From Anaerolineae bacterium (GTDB taxonomy: Bacteria; Chloroflexota; Anaerolineae; 4572-78; NAK82): DNA of 8,354 nt. The notes under the pieces are model-generated. The model saw only the letters and a program-made list of their open reading frames with translations, was not told the origin of the DNA and did not search any database. The stretch covers positions 1-8,354 of the forward strand of contig JAUVPY010000089.1 in NCBI GenBank assembly GCA_030598425.1, in the 5' to 3' direction. A program made the translations under genes and the position numbers. This document shows positions 1 through 6,105 of the stretch, piece by piece. Within the stretch, counting starts at the first letter, position 1; every line of letters begins with the position of its first letter.

Positions 1-647
1 CCGTTGTCTCTGGATTGCTGGTGGCCGTACTGGCCGACCGCAGCCGGTTTGAGCGGGTTTCCAAGACGCTCATCTTCCTGCCCATGGCGATTTCTTTCGT
101 GGGCGCCAGCGTCATCTGGAATTTCATGTACGAGGTGCGACCGGTCGAACTGCCCCAGATTGGCGTGTTAAACGCCATCATCGTGGCTCTGGGCGGCAAC
201 CCCCATCCCTGGGACAAATGGGTGGCCATCGCACCCTGGAACAACCTTTTCCTGATCCTGATCGTCATCTGGCTGCAGGCCGGCTTCGCCATGGTGCTCT
301 TTTCGGCAGCCCTCAAAGGCATCCCCGAAGAGCTGCTGGAGGCGAGCCGGATGGATGGCGCCAACGAGGTGCAGGTATTCTTTCGCATCATGATACCCTA
401 CATTCAGGGCACGATTATCACCGTCTGGACGACCGTCGTCATCTTCACCCTGAAGATCTTCGACGTGGTTTGGGTCATGACCGGGGGACAGTTCGGCACC
501 CACGTGATCGCCACCCAGTTCTACCGCCAGTCGTTTACGGCCCGAAACTCAGGCGTTGGCTCGGCCATCGCCATTATCTTGCTGCTCGCCGTCATCCCGG
601 TCATGGTCTACAACCTGCGGCAGTTCAGGGAACAGGAGGCGTTTTAA
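1..647 (+). CDS. Sugar ABC transporter permease, AglF/MalF type (5' end cut off)
   Basis: Inner-membrane permease subunit of a carbohydrate ABC importer; it would pair with the permease that follows to form the channel. The reading frame is open from base 3 to the TAA at 645-647 (about 215 residues), and the family is usually near 300 residues, so the N-terminal membrane segment lies outside the window. Hydrophobic segments are visible around residues 18-38, 78-100, 133-155 and 183-200 (numbered from the TTG at 15). The cytoplasmic EAA loop that docks on the ATPase is clear: EASRMDGANEVQVFFRIMIP at about residues 109-128. The stretch DVVWVMTGGQFGTHVIATQF (150-169) is what I recall from alpha-glucoside AglF-like permeases. 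Its stop is one base from the next start, so the two are co-translated. Family assignment is firm; the transported sugar is inferred. Confidence 0.93.
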   Translation, partial: VVSGLLVAVLADRSRFERVSKTLIFLPMAISFVGASVIWNFMYEVRPVELPQIGVLNAIIVALGGNPHPWDKWVAIAPWNNLFLILIVIWLQAGFAMVLFSAALKGIPEELLEASRMDGANEVQVFFRIMIPYIQGTIITVWTTVVIFTLKIFDVVWVMTGGQFGTHVIATQFYRQSFTARNSGVGSAIAIILLLAVIPVMVYNLRQFREQEAF

Positions 648-648
648 G

Positions 649-1746
649 ATGAGACGACAAGGATGTATTGGCCTCTTGTTGGTCAATGGGGCATTGCTGC
701 TCCTGGTTATCGTGTGGAGCATCCCCACGTTGGGGCTGTTTGTCTCCTCCTTTCGAGATCGTTTTGATATCCAGACGTCGGGCTGGTGGACCGTGTTTCC
801 CCATCGAGAGTGGCAGACGGTAACCGTCCTGGATCCTAAGGAACTTGGCCTTGACCCCCAGGGCGTGATGTCCGTGGAAGGCGTAGAGGGAACGTTTGAA
901 GAGCTGCGTGAAGGGGTCGAAACGCCGGATGGGGACACGCGCGTCACCTGGGTCGGCAACCGGCGCCTGGGCCGTATCGAAATCCAAGAGCAGGTCTGGG
1001 CGGCCAACTGGAACTTCACCCTGAGCAATTACGAACAGGTTCTTTTTGGACGAGATACCGAGGTCACGAAAGCTGATGGAACGGTAGAGGTGGTTCCGGG
1101 CCAGGATATGACCCAGGCCTTCCTGAACAGCTTGACGGTGGCCATTCCTTCAACGATCATACCCATCCTGATCGCGGCTTTTGCGGCCTATGCTTTCGCC
1201 TGGATGCACTTCCCCGGCCGGAGATTGATGTTCATCATGGTGGTAGGGCTGTTGGTCGTCCCGCTGCAGATCGCGCTGGTGCCCATTTTGAGAGACTACA
1301 GTAAATTGGGCCTGAATGGCACCTTCCTCTCTGTCTGGCTGGCGCACACCGGCTTCGGCCTGGCTCTGGCCACCTATCTGCTCTTCAACTACATTTCCAC
1401 CCTGCCCAGAGACATCTTGGAGTCGGCCTTTATCGATGGGGCCTCGCACTTCACCATTTTCACCCGCCTCATCCTGCCGCTGTCGGTGCCGGCCCTGGCC
1501 TCCTTTGCCATCTTCCAGTTCCTGTGGGTCTGGAATGACTACCTGGTGGCCCTGGTCTTTCTGGGCGCCGATCCGAACTCCAAAGTCGTCACCCAGCGAC
1601 TGGCCGACTTGACGGGTACCTTTGGCAACGCCTGGGAAATTCTTACCGCCGGCGCCTTCGTCACTATGATCCTGCCGCTGGTCGTCTTCATCGGTCTGCA
1701 GCGGTTCTTCGTGCGCGGGCTGCTGGCCGGCTCGGTGAAGGGTTAA
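649..1746 (+). CDS. Sugar ABC transporter permease, AglG/MalG type
   Basis: Second permease subunit of the importer, 365 residues. I chose ATG 649 because AGGAGG sits at 634-639, nine bases upstream, and because the hydrophobic N-terminal segment (about residues 8-35) follows at once; the frame stays open further upstream but there overlaps the first permease. An extracytoplasmic domain of about 120 residues (36-155) follows the first membrane segment, as in AglG-type permeases and unlike shorter MalG relatives. Further membrane segments lie near 158-186, 193-214, 225-248, 282-302 and 333-355. The EAA loop is at about 258-278 (ESAFIDGASHFTIFTRLILP). The large loop and the partner's sequence point to alpha-glucosides (maltose, sucrose or trehalose), but specificity depends on the binding protein, which is not in the window. 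The gene closes an operon ending in the hairpin at 1877-1908. Confidence 0.94.
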   Translation: MRRQGCIGLLLVNGALLLLVIVWSIPTLGLFVSSFRDRFDIQTSGWWTVFPHREWQTVTVLDPKELGLDPQGVMSVEGVEGTFEELREGVETPDGDTRVTWVGNRRLGRIEIQEQVWAANWNFTLSNYEQVLFGRDTEVTKADGTVEVVPGQDMTQAFLNSLTVAIPSTIIPILIAAFAAYAFAWMHFPGRRLMFIMVVGLLVVPLQIALVPILRDYSKLGLNGTFLSVWLAHTGFGLALATYLLFNYISTLPRDILESAFIDGASHFTIFTRLILPLSVPALASFAIFQFLWVWNDYLVALVFLGADPNSKVVTQRLADLTGTFGNAWEILTAGAFVTMILPLVVFIGLQRFFVRGLLAGSVKG

Positions 1747-1876
1747 GTTGGAGTTCACGCTGACCGATGAGATGGAGGCAAATATCGACGACGGCCGGTC
1801 TGCCGCTATCTCGCGAGACTGATGACGGGTGGCTTGCCGCGTCTCGTGGTTCAAACACGTGTCGATCACCCCAATC

Positions 1877-1912
1877 ATGGGCAGGTAGCTGAAGATCTAC
1901 CTGCCCATTCTT
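1877..1912 (+). terminator. Intrinsic terminator of the transporter operon
   Basis: A perfect 12-bp stem pairs ATGGGCAGGTAG (1877-1888) with CTACCTGCCCAT (1897-1908) around an 8-nt loop, followed by TTCTTTAG. The T-run is short and broken, so termination may be incomplete. It lies 130 bases after the permease stop and only 18 bases before the next ATG, so it could also act as an attenuator for the downstream genes. The gap between the permease stop and this hairpin shows no convincing gene or promoter. Confidence 0.7.
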
Positions 1913-1926
1913 TAGTATCGTGCTGA

Positions 1927-2415
1927 ATGTCTGATCCAAGAAGACTTACGTTCGACTGGACTCTTTGGATTCAATGGCTCCTGGTCACGGCTTTGGGCTG
2001 GGTGCTGGGTGGGGTGTTGCTGCCTGGGCTCGCCCTGGTCACTGCCGGGCTTGTGATTGGGGTCTTGCAGTGGGTTGTCTTGCGGCAGCGCCTGCCCGAG
2101 GCAGGCTGGTGGATTTTGGCCAGTACTGTGGGTTGGGCCGGAGGCTGGGCGATCGTAATTACCCAAGTTCCGACGGAATTCGGATTCTTGACGGGAGCCG
2201 TGCTCGGAGCCGCTATGGGTACAACCCAGTGGCTTTTCCTGCGCCTACATTTCCACCAGGCTGGCTGGTGGATCGCGGTCAGCACCCTGGGTTGGACAGC
2301 CGGCTTAACGTTATTGACCGGCCCGCTACTGGTGGGGGCCATAGCCGGAGCCGTGACCGGGATTGCGCTGGAATTGCTGTTTCGTTTCCCCGCTCTGATG
2401 AAGACACAGGAGTAG
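1927..2415 (+). CDS. Small multi-spanning membrane protein with an internal repeat
   Basis: A 162-residue, very hydrophobic protein of unknown function. It has about five to six possible membrane segments. Two copies of one unit are plain: QW-x5-R then AGWW-x3-ST-x-GW, with Q48-W49, A59-G60-W61-W62 and S66-T67-x-G69-W70 recurring exactly 53 residues later (Q101-W102, A112-G113-W114-W115, S119-T120-x-G122-W123). A weaker third match lies near the N-terminus (QW at 16-17, TALGW at 21-25). I recall similar QW/GW-rich proteins in cyanobacteria and Chloroflexota, all without an assigned role. No good Shine-Dalgarno precedes ATG 1927, but no other in-frame ATG occurs before residue 97. The stop is 7 bases before the GH1 start, so it is probably co-transcribed with the beta-glucosidase. 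A role in sugar or polyol passage would be a guess. Confidence 0.8.
   Translation: MSDPRRLTFDWTLWIQWLLVTALGWVLGGVLLPGLALVTAGLVIGVLQWVVLRQRLPEAGWWILASTVGWAGGWAIVITQVPTEFGFLTGAVLGAAMGTTQWLFLRLHFHQAGWWIAVSTLGWTAGLTLLTGPLLVGAIAGAVTGIALELLFRFPALMKTQE
2038..2313 (+). repeat. Two-copy internal duplication, 159-base period
   Basis: Residues about 38-76 (2038-2154) and 91-129 (2197-2313) of the small membrane protein align without gaps at a 53-residue offset. The tryptophans, the AG before WW and the ST-x-GW motif are conserved. At DNA level a core GGCTGGTGGAT occurs in both copies (around 2104 and 2263), and the rest has diverged. This is an old gene-internal duplication, not a recent tandem repeat. 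Confidence 0.75.
2408..2412 (+). promoter_or_regulatory. Shine-Dalgarno deciding the GH1 TTG start
   Basis: AGGAG lies ten bases before TTG 2423 and overlaps the last codons of the upstream gene. The TTG places the N-terminus three residues before the typical GH1 opening HFPDGFLWG; no ATG is available nearby in frame. Confidence 0.7.
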
Positions 2416-2422
2416 GCGACTC

Positions 2423-3772
2423 TTGAGTACACGACACTTTCCAGACGGATTTTTGTGGGGGGCGACCACCTCGGCCTATCAAATCGAAGGCGCCTGGAAC
2501 GAGGACGGCAAGGGCGAGGGCATTTGGGATCGTTTCACCCATCGACCCTACAACATCCTCAACGGCGACACAGGCGATGTGGCCTGCGACCACTACCACC
2601 GTATGCCACAAGACGTGGCGCTGATAAAAGAATTGGGGCTGTCATCCTACAGCTTCTCTATCTCGTGGCCGCGCGTGCTGCCTCTAGGGCGCGGCGCCGT
2701 CAACGAGAAGGGATTTGATTTCTATAACCGGCTGGTTGACAAACTGTTGGAAGCCGAGATTTTACCCGTGGTCACCCTCAATCATTGGGATTACCCCCAG
2801 GCCCTCGAGGATGCCGGCGGCTGGCCAGTTCGCGACAGTGTGGACTGGTTTGCTGACTATGCCCGGGTTGTGTTCGACAGGCTGGGCGACCGTGTAACAA
2901 CGTGGATGACCCATAACGAGCCCTGGGTGGTTGCCTTCCTTGGATACGCTACAGGCGTCCACGCACCCGGTCTCTGCGACTATTCCAAGGCTTATCAGGT
3001 GGTCCACCATCTGTTGCTTTCACACGGGGTGACGGTCCAACTCTTCCGCCAGGGAGGCTATAAGGGAGAAATCGGTATCGTCTTGAATTTAGAAGGCTAT
3101 GAACCCGCCAGTGAGCGCGAGGCGGATCGAGCTGCATACCAACGTGTCTACGAAGAGAGCGCAAGCCTGTTTCTGGACCCTCTTTTTAACGGACATTATC
3201 CGGAGATGCTTTTTGATTGGATTGGCCCGCACCAACCACGGGTGCTGGCGGGAGATCTAGACCTGATCGGGCAGCCCATTGACTTCTTAGGTGTGGATTA
3301 TTACAGGACTCACACGGTGTCCCACGCCATCAATGGCACGTTGCTCAAAGCGGAATTAGGCCCGCTTCCGGCGCTGGGTTGGGGCCAAACCGAGATGGGC
3401 TGGGGCATCAACCCACCCGGTCTAACAGCCACGCTGATTGATGTGAAAGATAGATGCGGTGATCTAAAAGTCTTCATCGCCGAGAACGGCTGCGCCCTCC
3501 ATGATATACCCGACGAGACGGGCTTCGTCGCCGATAGGGGTCGAGTTAATTATCTGAGCGCCCACCTGCAAGCCGCCCTCGAGGCCATTGACGCTGGCGT
3601 CAACCTGGGGGGCTATTACGTTTGGAGCCTGATGGACAATTTTGAGTGGTCTATGGGTTACGGGCCACGTTTTGGTCTGGTACGCGTGGAGTATGAGACG
3701 GGAAAGCGCATCCCCAAGCAGAGCGCGTATTGGTTCAGTGAGGTCATCAAACACAACGGGATCAACATCTAG
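2423..3772 (+). CDS. GH1 beta-glucosidase
   Basis: Retaining glycoside hydrolase family 1 enzyme of 449 residues (usual for bacterial members), probably cytoplasmic since no signal peptide is seen. It would release glucose from the non-reducing end of beta-glucosides such as cellobiose. The opening FPDGFLWGATTSAYQIEGAW contains the sugar-binding Q20. H121 lies in LNHWD, the acid/base E166 in THNEP and the nucleophile E354 in IAENG. The glycone-site signature DNFEW (405-409, E408) is followed by GYGPRFGLV. The Ser/Lys/Tyr phosphate-binding pattern of 6-phospho-beta-glucosidases is not seen after it, so the substrate should be unphosphorylated. It starts at TTG with a good ribosome site. Its TAG stop lies inside the left end of the inserted element at 3769-3915; the C-terminus (VIKHNGINI) looks near the natural end, so the enzyme should be intact. 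The exact beta-glycosidase substrate is not certain. Confidence 0.96.
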   Translation: MSTRHFPDGFLWGATTSAYQIEGAWNEDGKGEGIWDRFTHRPYNILNGDTGDVACDHYHRMPQDVALIKELGLSSYSFSISWPRVLPLGRGAVNEKGFDFYNRLVDKLLEAEILPVVTLNHWDYPQALEDAGGWPVRDSVDWFADYARVVFDRLGDRVTTWMTHNEPWVVAFLGYATGVHAPGLCDYSKAYQVVHHLLLSHGVTVQLFRQGGYKGEIGIVLNLEGYEPASEREADRAAYQRVYEESASLFLDPLFNGHYPEMLFDWIGPHQPRVLAGDLDLIGQPIDFLGVDYYRTHTVSHAINGTLLKAELGPLPALGWGQTEMGWGINPPGLTATLIDVKDRCGDLKVFIAENGCALHDIPDETGFVADRGRVNYLSAHLQAALEAIDAGVNLGGYYVWSLMDNFEWSMGYGPRFGLVRVEYETGKRIPKQSAYWFSEVIKHNGINI

Positions 3773-3915
3773 CAGCTTATCGGAGAAAGACTTCGGAAGT
3801 TTCCGACAGATCTCTGCCAGCATAGTTACGTGTAGTATCCAGCCAATTTGGCGGCAAAATCATCGTCTAAAACTTCCGAAGTCTGGCAAAATCGCTCTCT
3901 CCGACAGACTGCTAG
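3769..3915. mobile_element. MITE-like non-coding element with terminal inverted repeats
   Basis: A 147-bp stretch whose 18-base ends are inverted copies with 15 of 18 matches: CTAGCAGCTTATCGGAGA at 3769-3786 against the complement of TCTCCGACAGACTGCTAG at 3898-3915. Inside is a second, perfect 15-base inverted pair (3788-3802 and 3870-3884), so most of the element can fold into one long hairpin. It contains no gene. Ends flanked by TA (3770-3771 and 3913-3914) suggest an IS630/Tc1-mariner-type target duplication; CTAG as a 4-bp duplication is equally possible. Deleting 3772-3914 rebuilds TAG as the GH1 stop and leaves 37 bases to the downstream start, as expected for an insertion at an operon junction. 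The alternative is a native long stem-loop. A genome-wide copy search would decide. Confidence 0.65.
3788..3884. repeat. Inner inverted repeat built of small palindromes
   Basis: AGACTTCGGAAGTTT (3788-3802) is the exact reverse complement of 3870-3884. Each arm is itself a palindrome, ACTTC-S-GAAGT with a single central base. The right arm is bracketed by two copies of GGCAAAATC (3853-3861 and 3885-3893). A nine-base direct repeat TCCGACAGA occurs at 3802-3810 and 3900-3908. GCCAATTTGGC at 3842-3852 is a further odd-centred palindrome. Confidence 0.85.
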
Positions 3916-3938
3916 TGAGACACTTTTCAGGCGGTTTT

Positions 3939-3946
3939 AAGAGGAG
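3939..3946 (+). promoter_or_regulatory. Shine-Dalgarno deciding the synthase TTG start
   Basis: AAGAGGAG ends six bases before TTG 3953. That start gives MHIAFLNPQGNFDP, matching the known N-terminal strand of bacterial sucrose-phosphate synthases. It lies outside the inserted element, so translation initiation survives the insertion. Confidence 0.75.
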
Positions 3947-3952
3947 CCCGAC

Positions 3953-5461
3953 TTGCACATCGCGTTTCTCAATCCACAAGGGAACTTTGACCCCAAAGAC
4001 AGCTATTGGACCGAGCATCCTGATTTCGGCGGGCAACTGGTCTACGTGAAGGAGGTGGCCATTGCTATGGCCGCGCTTGGTCATCAGGTGGACATTCTCA
4101 CCCGTCGTATCATCGACCCTGACTGGCCGGAGTTCAAAGCCCCTCTGGGTCGCTATCCGGGGGTCGAGAATGTGCGTATCCTACGCCTGCCCTGTGGTCC
4201 CAGCGCTTTTCTTCCTAAGGAAGAGCTATGGCCGCATCTGGGCTCGGACTGGGTGCCAAATATCCTGGCCTTTTACCAGGGCGAGGGAAAAGTGCCCGGT
4301 GCGTTCACCGCCCATTACGCCGACGGCGGCCTATCAGGTGCGCTTCTGCAAAAAGAGGCGGGCGTTCCCTTCACTTTTACCGGCCACTCGCTGGGCGCAC
4401 AGAAGATGGACAAATTGAGGGTTACTCCCGAGAACTTGGCCGAAATTGATGCCCGCTTTCACTTTGCACGACGTATTTTCGCTGAGCGAGTCAGTATGAA
4501 CCACGCCGGGCGGATCATCACCTCGACCACCCAGGAGCGCATGGAACAATATGCCCATCCCGCCTACCACGGCGCGGTAGACCCCGGGGATAGTGCCCAC
4601 TTCGCCGTCATTCCCCCAGGTGTCAACCGGCACGTGTTCTCCCCGGCTCCGTCGGCAGAGGATGCTGTCATACAGCGTCGCATCCAAGCGGCGCTTGAGC
4701 GTGACATCGCTGACGGGCGCCAAGAACTCCCTATGGCGGTGGCCTCCAGTCGACTGGATACCAAGAAGAACCACGTTGGCTTGGTACAGGCCTTCGCCCG
4801 TAGCCAGGATCTGCAGGCCAGCGCCAACCTGGCGATCGTCGTGCGTGGCCTGGACGATCCGCTACGCCAATACGAGACATTGAGCCCTGGCGAAAAGGCC
4901 ATCATGGACGAAATCACCACTTTGATGACATCTCACAACCTGTGGGGCAAAGTGACTGCCTTCCCGTTGAACAGCCAACCAGAACTGGCCGCCGCTTATC
5001 GCTATCTGGCGCGGTGTCACTCGGTCTTCGCCCTTACTGCCCTGTATGAACCCTTCGGTCTGGCGCCTCTGGAAGCCATTAGCTGCGGCCTACCGGCAGT
5101 GGTTACCAAAAATGGCGGCCCATCGGAGAGCCTGCAAGAGGGCGAGCGCGAGTTTGGTGTGCTGGTCGATCCCTCCGACTCGGATGACATCGCCCAGGGT
5201 CTGCTGCGTGTCCTGGGGTCCGAAGAGTCCTGGACGCACTTTCAGGGGGCCGGGATGCAGCGCGTACTCTCACGTTACACTTGGGAGCGCACTGCAGAGG
5301 GCTATTTGGGCGTACTCAAAGATCTAGTCCGGGAGCCAGCGCGCCCAGGCAAGCTCGCCATCCCCGAATACTTCGGGTACCCCACACCGGAAAACGACAT
5401 CCCGCTGGCTGACCTGGGGGCGCTCTATTTCAAAGAAACCGCGGGAGACTCGAACAAATGA
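3953..5461 (+). CDS. Sucrose-phosphate synthase (GT4), phosphatase domain absent
   Basis: A 502-residue GT-B glycosyltransferase that should make sucrose-6-phosphate from UDP-glucose (or ADP-glucose) and fructose-6-phosphate in the cytoplasm. From memory it resembles the Halothermothrix orenii enzyme along its whole length. Shared stretches include LNPQGNFDPKDSYWTEHPDF, GGQLVYVKE (26-34), FLPKEELWP (86-94), TFTGHSLGAQKM (141-152), the ARRI-x-AER segment (172-179), VIPPGVN (219-225) and SSRLDTKKNH (265-274, donor-phosphate R267 and K272). The GT4 E-x7-E motif is LYEPFGLAPLEA with E366 and E374. The C-terminal IPEYF (470-474) is also shared. There is no HAD phosphatase domain as in plant or some cyanobacterial enzymes, and no separate phosphatase gene in the window. 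Its TGA overlaps the next ATG by four bases. A different acceptor, such as in mannosylfructose-phosphate synthase, is less likely. Confidence 0.9.
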   Translation: MHIAFLNPQGNFDPKDSYWTEHPDFGGQLVYVKEVAIAMAALGHQVDILTRRIIDPDWPEFKAPLGRYPGVENVRILRLPCGPSAFLPKEELWPHLGSDWVPNILAFYQGEGKVPGAFTAHYADGGLSGALLQKEAGVPFTFTGHSLGAQKMDKLRVTPENLAEIDARFHFARRIFAERVSMNHAGRIITSTTQERMEQYAHPAYHGAVDPGDSAHFAVIPPGVNRHVFSPAPSAEDAVIQRRIQAALERDIADGRQELPMAVASSRLDTKKNHVGLVQAFARSQDLQASANLAIVVRGLDDPLRQYETLSPGEKAIMDEITTLMTSHNLWGKVTAFPLNSQPELAAAYRYLARCHSVFALTALYEPFGLAPLEAISCGLPAVVTKNGGPSESLQEGEREFGVLVDPSDSDDIAQGLLRVLGSEESWTHFQGAGMQRVLSRYTWERTAEGYLGVLKDLVREPARPGKLAIPEYFGYPTPENDIPLADLGALYFKETAGDSNK

Positions 5462-6105
5462 TTGGAGACAAACTGGTCATCGAAAAGCATCACACCGACC
5501 GGGCCCTCGAGATTTGCGACCTACTGAAGGATCGCCTCAGGGAAAAGTTCGCCATCACGGTGGCCGGCGAATCAGGGTCCGGTAAGTCAGAGTTAGCCTC
5601 CGAAATTGCCCGGCTGCTGACTCAAGAGGGCCTCAAGACAGGTATTCTCCAACAGGACGACTACTTCGTCTTCCCGCCCAAAACCAATCACGAGATGCGC
5701 CGCCGCAACCTGGAACAGGTTGGCCCCTACGAAGTAAAACTCGACTTTCTCGATTCCAATCTTCGCTCCTTTAAGCGAGGTGAGAACCCCATCTACAAAC
5801 CCCTGGTTGTTTATGATGAGGACCGCATCACTACCGAGGAAATGGACACAAACGACCTGGGAGCCCTGGTCGCCGAGGGAACTTATACCTCTCTCCTCCA
5901 GTTCTCCGATTTCCGGGTGTTCATCGATCGCGACTATCACCAGACACTGGAGGCGCGCAAGCGCCGCGCCAGAGACAGATGGGAACCATTTATCCAGGAT
6001 GTGCTGGAGCGGGAGCACCAGATCATCTCTCAGCACCAGGCGTTGGCTCAAGTGATCGTCGCCCCCGACTTTGGTAGCATCCTAACCCGAGAGCCAGAAG
6101 CATGA
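5458..6105 (+). CDS. Uridine kinase/phosphoribulokinase-like P-loop kinase, substrate unknown
   Basis: A 215-residue P-loop NTPase. Walker A is GESGSGKS (37-44). A QQDDYF segment (65-70) supplies the likely catalytic aspartate, as in uridine kinases. LVAEGTY (137-143) sits at the Walker-B-like strand, FIDRDY (155-160) follows, and an arginine-rich lid is at RKRRARDR (167-174). This layout is that of the uridine kinase/phosphoribulokinase family, which phosphorylates small hydroxyl compounds with ATP. In nucleoside kinases a Tyr-x4-His-x-Arg segment contacts the base; the comparable place here reads VVYDEDR (117-123) without the histidine, so a non-nucleoside acceptor is possible (inference). 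Translational coupling on both sides (ATGA overlaps) ties it to disaccharide synthesis, so a sugar or sugar-phosphate acceptor is worth considering. A salvage uridine kinase placed here by chance remains possible. Confidence 0.8.
   Translation: MIGDKLVIEKHHTDRALEICDLLKDRLREKFAITVAGESGSGKSELASEIARLLTQEGLKTGILQQDDYFVFPPKTNHEMRRRNLEQVGPYEVKLDFLDSNLRSFKRGENPIYKPLVVYDEDRITTEEMDTNDLGALVAEGTYTSLLQFSDFRVFIDRDYHQTLEARKRRARDRWEPFIQDVLEREHQIISQHQALAQVIVAPDFGSILTREPEA

Noticed and set aside
1748..1822. A 24-codon frame starting TTG one base after the second permease stop
   Set aside because: It is short, has no clear Shine-Dalgarno and shows no recognisable motif. It is best treated as chance.
1855..1862. 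ACACGTGT palindrome between the permease gene and the terminator
   Set aside because: A single eight-base palindrome without a nearby promoter is expected by chance.
1971..2432. Long open frame on the minus strand opposite the small membrane protein
   Set aside because: It mirrors the codon bias of the + strand gene, has no recognisable motif, and the + strand frame has a convincing internal protein repeat.
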